Source: JBJMQS01 sp045802605 (GTDB lineage Bacteria; Planctomycetota; Planctomycetia; Gemmatales; Gemmataceae). From it: DNA of 27,154 bases. The stretch lies in the NCBI GenBank assembly GCA_045802605.1, contig JBJMQS010000006.1:1-27154 (forward strand), read 5' to 3'. Both the position numbers and the translations under genes were made by a program. Each line of letters starts with the position of its first letter. Positions within the stretch are counted from its first letter, which is position 1. A model generated the notes under the pieces. That model ran no database searches, was not told the origin of the DNA, and was given only the letters and a program-made list of their open reading frames with translations. Of this stretch, positions 7,801 through 19,800 are shown one piece after another.

Positions 7801-10800
7801 ACGACGCGCCCGGTGGCACTAATAAGACTGTCACCGCGACTGAAGACATCACGTATGTGTTCAGTGCCGGCGACTTTGGTTTCACCGATTCGAAGGACAG
7901 TCCTGCAAACTCATTGTCGTTTGTGAAAATTACCAGTCTGCCGGGCGCGGGAAGCCTGACCGACAATGGCATTGCCGTGGCCAAAGATCAGTTCGTTCCG
8001 GTTGCCGACATCAACGGGGGATTGCTGAAGTTCACTCCTGTGGCTAACGCCCAGGGTTCAGGCTACGCGTCCTTCACGTTTGCCGTGCAGGACAACGGTG
8101 GCACTGCGAACGGTGGAGTGGACCTCGATCCGACGCCAAACACCATCACCATCGACGTCACCTCGGTGAACGATGCGCCTGCGGGAGCGGACAAGACGGT
8201 CACCACGCTCGAAGACACAGCTTACGTGTTCGCTGCGAGCGACTTCGGGTTCACCGATCCGAGTGACAGTCCCGCGAACTCGCTATTGTCGGTGAAAATA
8301 ACGAGTTTGCCCGGCGTGGGGTCGTTCACCGACAATGGCGCCGCAGTCACGCTGAACCAATTTGTCAGCATTGCGGATATCAACGGTGGTTTGCTCAAAT
8401 ACGCCCCGGTGGCGAACAATAACGGCGCAGGTTACGCCAACTTCACCTTTGCCGTCCGCGACGATGGTGGCACGGCAAACGGGGGCAGCGATCTCGATCC
8501 CACCCCCAACACGATGACGATCAATGTCACGCTGGTCAATGATGCGCCGGCTGGTGCAGACAAGACAATCAGCGCTTTGGAAGACGTCGCTTATGTCTTC
8601 AGTGCGAGCGATTTCGGATTCACAGACACGAACGACAGTCCGGCGAACAGTCTGCTGTCAGTCAAGATCACAAGTCTGCCGGCGGCTGGAACATTTACTG
8701 ACAATGGCGCTGCCGTTACGCTGAACCAATTTGTCACTGTGGCGGATATTAACGCCGGCTTGCTGAAATACACCGGCGCTCCCAATGCAAATGGAGCCAA
8801 CTACGCGAACTTTAAGTTCGCGGTGCGGGACGACGGCGGGACGGCCAACGGCGGCATCGATCTCGACGCGACGCCAAATACGATTACCCTCAATGTCACA
8901 TCGGTCAATGATGCCCCGGGCGGGACTAACAAGACGTTAACTGCGTTTGAAGACACATCATATGTTTTCAGCACAAGCGATTTCGGCTTTACGGACTCAA
9001 GCGACAGTCCGGCAAACAGTCTGTTGGCGGTGAAAATTACGACTCTCCCGGCGATCGGCACCTTCACCGATAATGGCATCGCGGTGGTGAAGAACCAGTT
9101 CGTTTCTGTGGCCGACATCAACGCCGGATTGCTGAAATACACCGGGGCTTCCAACGCCAATGGCGCCGGCTACGCAAGCTTCACGTTTGCAGTGCAAGAC
9201 GATGGCGGCACAGCGAACGGCGGCATCGATCTCGATGCGACACCGAACACAATTACCATTGATGTAACATCCGTAAATGACGCCCCTGGTGGGACCAACA
9301 AGACAGTCACCACGCTCGAGGACACGGCTTACGTGTTCGCTGCGAGCGACTTCGGCTTCACCGATCCAAACGACAGCCCGGCGAATAGTCTGCTCTCGGT
9401 AAAGATCACGAGTTTGCCTGGCTTGGGGACGCTCACCGACAATGGCGCCGCAGTAACACTGAATCAATTTGTCACTGTGGCGGATATTAACGCCGGTTTG
9501 CTGAAATACGCTCCGGCGGCAAACGGCAATGGCGCGGGTTACGCCAACTTCAATTTTGCAGTGCAAGACGATGGCGGCACTGCAAACGGTGGCATCGATC
9601 TCGACCCAACTTCGAACACGATTACGATCTCCGTAACCTCCGTGAACGACGCTCCGGGCGGAACGAACAAGACCGTCACTGCCCTGGAGGATACTGTCTA
9701 CGTTTTCAGCGCGAGTGACTTCGGCTTCACAGATACGAGTGATAGCCCGGCCAATAACCTGCTGTCGGTGAAAATCACAAGTTTGCCGGCCGCCGGAACC
9801 TTCATTGATAACGGTGCTGCGGTCACGCTGAACCAATTTGTCAGCGTCGCCGATATCACGGGGGGCTTGCTCCAGTTCGCATCAGCCGCGAATGCCAACG
9901 GTGCGGGCTACTCGAGTTTTACCTTCGCAGTGCGTGACGATGGCGGGACGGCAAACGGCGGCATCGATCTCGATCCGACGCCGAATACGCTCACAATCGA
10001 TGTCACCGCGGTCAATGATGCGCCGGTAAACTCGGTACCGGCATCGCAAGACACCGCGAAGAACGCAACGTTGGTATTCTCGGCTGCCAATGGGAATCCA
10101 ATAACAGTTAGCGATATCGACGCTGGAGCCGCCCAGGTCCAAGTCACGCTCACTGCGACCAATGGCACGATCACGTTGCCGTCGCTCGTCGGCCTCACAT
10201 TCACTGTAGGCGACGGCACCGCCGACCCGACGATGACATTCAAAGCGACGATCGCCAATATCAACGCCGACCTGAACGGTCTCAAGTTCATACCCACGGC
10301 GAATTTTGTTGGGATCGGCAACCTGCAAATCGCGACCAATGACCTGGGGAATACGGGCGGCGCCGCGCTGACGACGACGGACAATGTCACGGTCGAGATG
10401 GTGGTCGAATTCCGGGCCAACACAACCATTGCAAACAATCAGACGGAGCCGGCGGCGGCATTCAGCAAGGCCGACAATTTTGTGGTGGTGTGGACGAGCG
10501 ACGGCAATTTGGACGGCAACGCACGCGGCGTTTTTGGCCAGTTGTACGACTGGAACGGCAACCCCATTGGTACAGAATTCGGGGTCAACACGTTTATCGC
10601 AGGGGATCAGAACCGGCCGGCCGTCGCGATGGATTATGCCGGCAATTTTGTCGTCGTCTGGGTGAGCAACAACCAAGATGGCAGTGGACATGGAATCTAC
10701 GCCCAGCGCTACGGTTCCAGTGGCGTTCCGGTTGGCACTGAATTTCTGGTCAACGTCACCACCGCGGGCCAACAGGATGTCGCCGCCGTGGCGATGGACG

Positions 10801-13800
10801 GCAACGGCAATTTCGTCGTCACCTGGAGAAGTGACCGGGGCGGTATCGGCACCGATATCTATGCCCGCCGGTACAACTCTGCGGGCGTCGCGCAGGGCGG
10901 CGAATTTCTTGTCAATACAAATCTCACGAATAACCAAGACCTGCCCACTGTGGCGATGGATGCCAACGGCAACTTCGTTATTGCATGGAAGAGCAATAAA
11001 CAGGACGGCAGCGGCGCTGGAATATTTGGTCAGCGTTATAACTCGGCTGGGACCGCGCTCGGCGGCGAGTTCCAGATCAACACCACCAACTCGGGAAATC
11101 AGGACAAGCCGACGGCAGCGATGGATGCCAACGGCAACTTTGTCGTCGCGTGGGTCAGCGGCAACGATCAAGACGGTGACAAGAATGGCGTTTATGCGCA
11201 GCGCTTCAACGCGGCGGGAGCAGCATTGGGGACGGAGTTTCGTGTCAACACGACGACAGCCGACAGTCAGGACCGCCCATCCATCGGAATGGACAACACA
11301 GGCGCGTTCACGATTGCTTGGGCCAGCAACACCCAGGATGGCAACGGCAAAGGTATCTACGCCCAACGCTATGACGCCAACGGAAACATGGTCGGAGCCG
11401 AGTTCCGTGTCAGTAGCACCACCTCCGGCAACCAGGATGTACCAGCCGTCGCGGTAAGTGGGATCGGCGACCTCGTCGTCACGTGGCAAGGAAACGGCCT
11501 CGGCGACAGCTCGGGTGTCTTTGGACAACTTTATCAATCGGTCAACGATGCGCCGGTCAACTCGGTGCCGGTTGCTCAGTCGACAAACGAAGACACCGCC
11601 TTGGTGTTTTCAAGCGCCAACGGCAATCTGGTATCGATCAGCGATGTCGATGCCTACAACCACGCGGTGCAGGTCACACTGGCGGCGACCAATGGTACGC
11701 TCACACTGTCGGGTATTGCGGGCCTGACGTTTACGACCGGCGATGGCACCGCCGACGCGGCGATGACGTTCACCGGTAGCATCACCAGCATTAATGCCGC
11801 GCTTGCAGGCATGTCATTTTTGCCAAGCGCCGATTTCAACGGTGCGGCATCATTGCAGATCATCACGAACGATCAAGGCAACACGGGCACCGGCGGCGCG
11901 CTGAGCGACACCGACACGGTCAACATCACGGTCGTAGCCGTCAATGACGCGCCAGTTAACAACGTACCGGGAGCGCAGGCGACTCGCGACGGCACGGCAT
12001 TGGTCTTTTCGAATCCGAACGGCAACAAGATTTCGATAAGCGACGTGGACGTCAGCGGCAGCAACACCGTCAAGGTAACACTCACAGCCACTAACGGCAC
12101 GATGACATTGTCCGGCACTGCAGGGTTGACCTTCATCACCGGCGATGGCACGGCTGACGGCACGATGACCTTCACCGGCAAGATCAATTCCGTCAACAAC
12201 GCCCTCAATGGCATGAGTTTCTTGCCGACCGCGAATGTAGCGGGCAATGGATCAATTCAAATCGTCACCGACGATCAGGGCAATACAGGCCTCGGCGGAG
12301 CCAAGACCGACACAGATTCGGTGCCGATTACCATCTACGGTTTTGTGGTCACGCCGACTTCAGGTCTGGTGACAACGGAAGCCAGCGGCACCGCGAGCTA
12401 CACCGTGGCCTTGCGTTCGGCTCCATCGGCAAATGTTCAAACCGCTGTGGGCTCAAACAATGCGGCCGAAGGCATTGCTGGCCCGGGCACATTGACATTC
12501 ACGCCAGCCAATTGGAGCACGCCTCAGACGGTGACAGTGACGGGCGTTGACGATTCCATCGACGACGGCGACCAAGGATACACGATCATCCTCGGGGTCG
12601 CTACCAGCACCGATGGCAATTACAGCGGCATGGATCCCGTCGATGTCGCGGCGACCAATATCGATGATGACACTGCCGGTATTACCGTGGCTCCAACTTC
12701 CGGGTTAACCACTACGGAAGCGGGCGGCACTGCGAAATTCACGGTGGTGTTGAACTCTCAGCCACTGGCAAACGTCACGATTTCCGTGGCAAGCAGCAAC
12801 ACGTTTGAGGGAACTGTCAGCACCGCATTGCTCACATTCACCGCAGGGAATTGGAACGTCGCTCAAACCGTGACCGTGACCGGTGTCGATGACTTTGTCG
12901 ATGACGGAGATCAAGGATACACGGTCATACTTGGCAAAGCGTCCAGCACCGATGGCAATTACAAAAACGTTGATCCAGCGGACGTGACGCTCACCAATAT
13001 TGACAACGATACGGCGGGGGTGACGGTCTCGCCGACCAGTGGACTAGTCACCACCGAAGCGGGCGGCACCGCCAGCTTTACGGTGGTCTTGACATCCCAG
13101 CCGACCGCTAAGGTGACCATCCCCGTCAGCAGCAGCAATGTCGCGGAAGGAACAGTCAGCACCGCATCGCTGGTGTTTACCGCCGCCAATTGGAACGTGG
13201 CGCAAACCGTCACTGTCACTGGTATCGACGATTCTGTTGACGACGGGGATCAGGGCTACACCGTAGTTCTGGGGGTCGTGACGAGCACCGATGCCAACTA
13301 CAGCGGCCAAAACCCGGCCGATGTGTCTGTCACGAACAAGAACGATGATACCGCCGGGTTCAATGTTTCGCCGACGTCCGGGTTGGTCACGACGGAAAAG
13401 GGAGTTACCGCGACCTTCTCCGTCCAATTGACAAGCAAACCGCTTGCAAATGTGACATTCAATGTCACCTCATCGGACACGGGTGAGGGCACAGTTTCTG
13501 TCTCTTCGTTGACGTTTACACCCGCGAACTGGAATGTTGGGCAAACGGTGACCATTACCGGCGTCGATGACCCGGATCCGGACGGCAACATTCCTTACAC
13601 GATTATCCTCAGTCCGGCGACAAGCACTGACGGAAAATACAGCGGCAACAATCCGGCCGATGTGAGTGTCACCAATATCGATGATTATCAAGCGACTGTT
13701 ATCGTTGCCCCCCCGTCGGGTCTGGTTACAACCGAGGCCGGCGGTAAAGCTACGTTCACGGTGGTGTTGACGAGCAACCCGGTCTCGAATGTCACGTTCA

Positions 13801-16800
13801 ATGTGGCCAGCAGTAATCCGGCCGAGGGAAAAACCAATGTCTCCTCCTTGACGTTCACCTCAGCAAATTGGAATGTCGATCAAACGGTCACTCTCACGGG
13901 CGTTGATGATTTCATCAATGACGGGGACCAAGGCTACTCGATTATCATCAGCCCCGGGGTGAGCGGTGCCAAATACTACAATGGCATCGATCCTATTGAT
14001 CCCACTGTCACCAATATCGATGACGACAAAGCTGGCACCACCGCCTCGCCGACGAGTGGATTGACGACGACTGAAGCCGGTGCGAAAGCCTCATTTACGG
14101 TGGTGTTGACATCGCAGCCGACGGGCAGTGTCACAATTCCGGTGAGCAGCAGCAACCCAGCCGAAGGCACAGTGAGTGCTGCGTCGCTTGTTTTCCTCGC
14201 CAGCAACTGGAATGTGCCGCAGACCGTAACTGTCACCGGCATCGATGAGTTTGTCGATGATGGCGATCAGGCTTACACGATCGTGTTGGGAGCGGCATCA
14301 AGCACGGATGTTAAGTACAACGCGATGAATCCGGCCGACGTATCGGTCACCAACATTGATGACGACACGGTGGGCATCATCGTAAGCCCGACGTCGGGCT
14401 TGGTCACGACGGAAGCCGGCGGCAAAGCGACGTTCAGTGTGGTGTTGAATTCGCAGCCGACCGCGAATGTGACGATCTCGGTGAGCTCCAGCAACACAGC
14501 GGAGGGAACGGTCAGTACAGCAGCGCTCACATTCACCGCTGCCAATTGGAATGTCGCACAGACTGTCACTGTGGCCGGCGTGGATGACTTGATTGATGAT
14601 GACGATCAGGTTTACACCATCATCCTGGCCAAGGCAGTCAGCGGTGATGCCAAATACAGTGGCATGGATCCGGCCGATGTGTCGGTTACGAATACGGACG
14701 ACGACACAGCCGGTGTAATAGTCTCGCCGACCAGCGGGCTGGTTACGACCGAGGCGGGTGGCAAAGCGACATTTACCGTGGTGCTAACGTCGCAACCCAC
14801 CGCGAAGGTGACGATTCCGATTAGTTCGAGCATTCCCGGTGAAGGTTCGGTAAGCGCCGGCTCGTTGATATTCACGGGGGCTAATTGGAATGTCGCGCAA
14901 ACGATTACGGTCACCGGTGTCGATGACTCCATCGCTGATGGGACTCGCGCCTACACGATCGTCGTAGGGGCGGTGACAAGCACGGATGGCAAATACAACG
15001 GCATGGACCCCGCTGACGTCAGTGCCACGAATACGGACGATGAAGTCCCCGGTTTTGTTGTCTCGCCCACGTCAGGCTTAGTGACGACTGAATCCGGTGG
15101 TACGGCTGCCTTTACCGTACGGCTTTCGGTTCAGCCCTCGGCGAACGTGACAATTCCCCTCAGCTCGAACGACCTCACTGAAGGCACCGTCAACCTGGCA
15201 TCGTTGACGTTTACGCCGGCGAACTGGAACATCCCGCAAACTGTGACGCTCACGGGACAGGACGAATTCACAGCCGACGGCGACCAGCCTTACACGATCA
15301 TTCTTGGTGCGGCATCGAGTCCGGGAACACCCTATAACGGCGTGGATCCCGCCGATGTGTCCGCGACCAATCTCGATGACGACGTGCCCGGCGTCTCGGT
15401 CAGCAAAACTTCGGGACTGATAACCACCGAAGCGGGCGGAACCGATTCGTTCAGCATTCGGCTGAATAGCGATCCTGTTTCGGACGCAACGATTACCCTC
15501 TCCGTCAGCAAAGCTGGCGAAGCGTCGTTAAGCAGCTATACGCTGGTGTTCCACCACGGTGGCGATTGGAAGACACCGCACGTCGTAACCGTGACCGGCT
15601 TGGACGACAGCGTTGTCGACGGCGATCAACCCTACACGATCATTAGCAGCAAAGTGATCAGTGGTGATCCGAAATACAGTGGTTTGCAACCGCCCGATAT
15701 TACTGCGGTCAATCAAGACGATGAAGTGGCGGGCTTCGTCGTTTCGCCGACTTCGGGCCTGACAACCACAGAAGCTGGCGGGACCGCGACTTTCACCGTC
15801 ACATTGGCCGCACAGCCGGTGTCGAACGTGACGATCCCGCTCAGTGTCAGCAATCCTGGCGAAGGTAAACTCAGTGCGGCGTCACTGACTTTCACACCCG
15901 CGAATTGGAATACAGCGCAGACAGTCACCGTGACCGGCGTGGATGACTTCATCGATGATATCAATCAGCCGTACACGGTTGTTTTGGGAGTCGCTTCGAG
16001 CCCGGGCAACCCGTACGACGGCCTCAATCCACCGGATGTCTCGGTAACAAATCTGAATGACGACACCGTGGGAATTACGGTCTCGCCAACCTCGGGCCTG
16101 GTCACGACCGAAGCTAAAGGCAAAGCCAGCTTCGACGTCGTCTTGAATTCGCAGCCGACGGCCAATGTGACCATTGCGGTGAGCACCTCGGATGCGTCGG
16201 AAGGCACGGTCAGCACGGCTTCCCTTACCTTCACAGCTGCCAATTGGAATGTGCCTCAGACAGTCACCGTGATCGGCGTCGATGATTTCGTGGATGACGA
16301 CGATCAGGCTTACACAATCATTCTGGGCAAGTCAGTCAGCGGCGATGCCAAATACAGTGTCATTGACCCGGCCGATGTGTCCGTCACAAATACCGATGAT
16401 GACACCGCCGGAATTACAGTAGCTCCGACTTCTGGGTTGGTGACTACCGAAGCGGGCGGCAAAGCCACGTTTACCGTAGTCTTGAACTCTCAACCCACGG
16501 CGAATGTCACTATTGCAGTGAGTTCAAATAACATCGCTGAAGGAACAGTAAATAAGCCATCGCTCACGTTTACGGCGGCGAATTGGAATATCGCGCAAAC
16601 GGTCACGTTGACTGGTGTCAATGACTTCGTCGCCGATGGCAACCAGAATTACAGCATTGTGTTAGGTGCTGCGACCAGCACCGATGGCAAGTACAGTGGC
16701 ATCGATCCCTCCGACGTTTCCGCCACGAACAAAGACGACGATGTCGTTGGCATTACCGTGAGTCCGACGTCGGGCCTGGTCACGACAGAAGCAGGCGGCA

Positions 16801-19800
16801 AAGCGACATTTACCGTCGTGCTGACCTCACAGCCGACAGCGAATGTCATTGTCCCAATTTCGTCGAGCGACCCGGCTGAAGGGACGGTCAGCTCACCGTC
16901 ACTGACATTCACGCCGGCAAATTGGAAAGTGCCGCAGACAATTACCATTACGGGCGTCGATGACTTCGTGGATGATGGCGACCAAGCTTACACCGTCATA
17001 CTTGGAACAGCACTCAGCAGTGATGGCAAGTACAACGGCCTCGATCCTGCCGATGTCTCCGTCACAAATACCGACGATGACACTGTGGGGGTGATCGTTA
17101 GTCCGACAGTCGGCCTGGTGACGACAGAGGCCGGCGGACAAGACACATTCAGTGTGACCCTAGCGTCCCAGCCGACCGGTGATGTCACGATTGGCATTAG
17201 CACGAGCAATGGGGCCGAAGGGTCGGCAAATCCGATCTCGTTAGTGTTCACGCCTGTGAATTGGAAGACACCGCAAATTGTCACAGTCACTGGTGCGGAT
17301 GATTTCGTGGATGATGGCGACCAGCCATACGCCATTGTGTTGGCGCCCGCAACGAGCGGCGATGCAAAATACGACGGCCTCAATGCTAGCAACGTCTCCG
17401 TCACTAATGTGGACGACGACGTTGCGGGCTATGTGGTCTCACCGATGGCGGGACTGATGACGACTGAGGCCGGCGGGACCGCGACCTTCACCGTCGTCCT
17501 GACATCGCAGCCGACCGCAAATGTAACGGTGCCCGTCAGCGTCAGTAACGCGGCTGAAGGCTCAGTCAGTACGGCTTCTCTGACATTTACCGCGGCCAAT
17601 TGGAACGTGCCGCAAACTGTCACGGTGACCGGAGTAGATGAATTTATCGATGACGGCGATCAGGCCTATACCGTCATACTCGGTGGCGCGGCGAGCACCG
17701 ATGGGAAATACAACGGCCTGAAGCCAGCGGATGTATCGGTCACCAACACCGATGACGATACTGTGGGAATTATTGTCTCGCCAACCTCGGGCTTGATCAC
17801 GACTGAAGCCGGGGGCAAGGCGACCTTCAACGTCGTCTTGAATTCACAGCCGACCGCCAATGTGACCATTGCGGTGAGCACCTCGGATGCGTCGGAAGGC
17901 ACCGTCAGCACGGCCTCGCTCACGTTCACCGCTGCCGACTGGAATGTGCCTCAAACAGTCACCGTGACTGGCGTCGATGATTTTGTGGATGACGACGATC
18001 AGGCTTACACGATTGTGCTGGGCAAGGCAGTCAGCGGCGATGCCAAATACAGTGTCATTGACCCGGCCGATGTGTCCGTCACAAATACCAATGATGACAC
18101 CGCCGGAATTACAGTAGCTCCGACTTCTGGCTTGGTGACTACCGAAGCGGGCGGCAAAGCCACGTTTACCGTAGTCTTGAACTCTCAGCCCACGGCGAAT
18201 GTCACTATTGCCGTGAGTTCGGCCGATCCTGGTGAAGGAACTGCCAGCACGGCGTCGCTGACCTTCACTGCGGCCAATTGGAACGTCGCACAGACCGTTA
18301 CGCTAACCGGGGTCGATGAATTCATCGCCGATGGCGATCAGCCCTACACGATTATTCTCGCGCCTGCAACGAGTGTCGATCCAAAATACAGTGGGATTGA
18401 TCCGGCTGATGTGTCCGCCACCAACAAAGACAACGATGTTGTCGGCATCACGGTGAGTCCGGTCGCTGGTCTCGTCACCACCGAGGGTGGAGGTACTGCG
18501 ACATTTACCGTAGTTCTCACGTCCCAGCCAATCGCGAACGTCACGATCCCGGTGAGTTCCACCAACGTGGGGGAAGGCACGGTCAGCACGGCCTCGCTGA
18601 CCTTTACTGCGGCGAACTGGAATGTTCCCCAGACCATTACGATCACGGGGATTGACGAGTTCATCGACGATGGCGATCAAGCCTACACGATCGTTCTAGC
18701 ACCGGCGACGAGCGGTGACGCGAAGTACAACGGCCTTGATGCGTCTGACGTTTCAGCGACTAACAAAAATGATGACGTCGTCGGTATCAACGTCGCTCCA
18801 ATTGCTGGTCTCAATACGACCGAAGCTGGGGGCAAGGCCCAATTTAAAGTCACCCTCAATTCTCAACCGTTGGCCAATGTGGTGATCCCGGTGAGCTCGA
18901 GCAATATTGCCGAAGGTAAAGTCAACGTCGCGAGCCTCACATTCACGCCAGCCAACTGGAATGTGCCGCAGACTGTCACGATCACCGGAGTGGATGACTT
19001 TGTCGATGACGGCGATCAAGCGTACACGATCGTACTTGGGGCAGCGGCAAGCGGCGACGCGAAGTATAGCGGCATCGACCCTGCCGATGTGTCGGTTACC
19101 AATTTGGATGACGACGTCGCGGGCTTCACTGTCACACCAACGGCGGGGTTGGTAACGACCGAAGCCGGCGGCAGCGATCAGTTCACGGTGGCCTTGACAT
19201 CACAGCCCACCGCGAACGTCACCATTGGCGTGAGTGTCAGTAATCCTGCTGAAGGATCGCTCAATGTTGCGTCGCTGACGTTTACAGCCGCCAACTGGAA
19301 TATTCCGCAAACCATCACTGTTGCCGGGGTGGACGAATTCATCGATGACGGGGACCAGGTTTACACAATCATTCTCGCCCCGGGAAAGAGCGCGGATGGT
19401 AAGTACCAAGGCGTCGATCCGTCAGACGTCACCGCCACGAACATTGACAACGACACGGCGGGAGTGAACGTGTCGCCAACGAGCGGCCTCGTGACGACCG
19501 AAGCCGGCGGCACCGACCAGTTCACGGTTGTCTTGAATTCGCAGCCGACAGGGAATGTGACAATTCCCGTTTCTTCGAGCAACTCGGCCGAAGGAAAAGT
19601 CAGTGTCGCATCCTTGATCTTCACGCCGGCGAATTGGAATGTGCCACAAACCGTGACAGTGACCGGCGTCGATGATTTCGTGGACGATGGCGACCAGGTT
19701 TACAATATCGTTCTGGGCAACGCGTCGAGCACCGACGGCAACTACAAGAACTTCGACCCGGCGGATGTCTCCGTCACAAATCTCGACGATGACGTGGCAG

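Noticed and set aside
8997..9836. Open frame of 279 codons on the minus strand
   Set aside because: Antisense shadow of the 369-bp repeat units; its internal repetition has the same period as the plus-strand array.
9882..11537. Open frame of 551 codons on the minus strand with repeated HRDG/VAVGIHR-like segments
   Set aside because: It lies wholly antisense to the repeat-coding giant gene, and its apparent repeats mirror the plus-strand blade-like and cadherin-like units. No recognisable domain or ribosome binding site is present.
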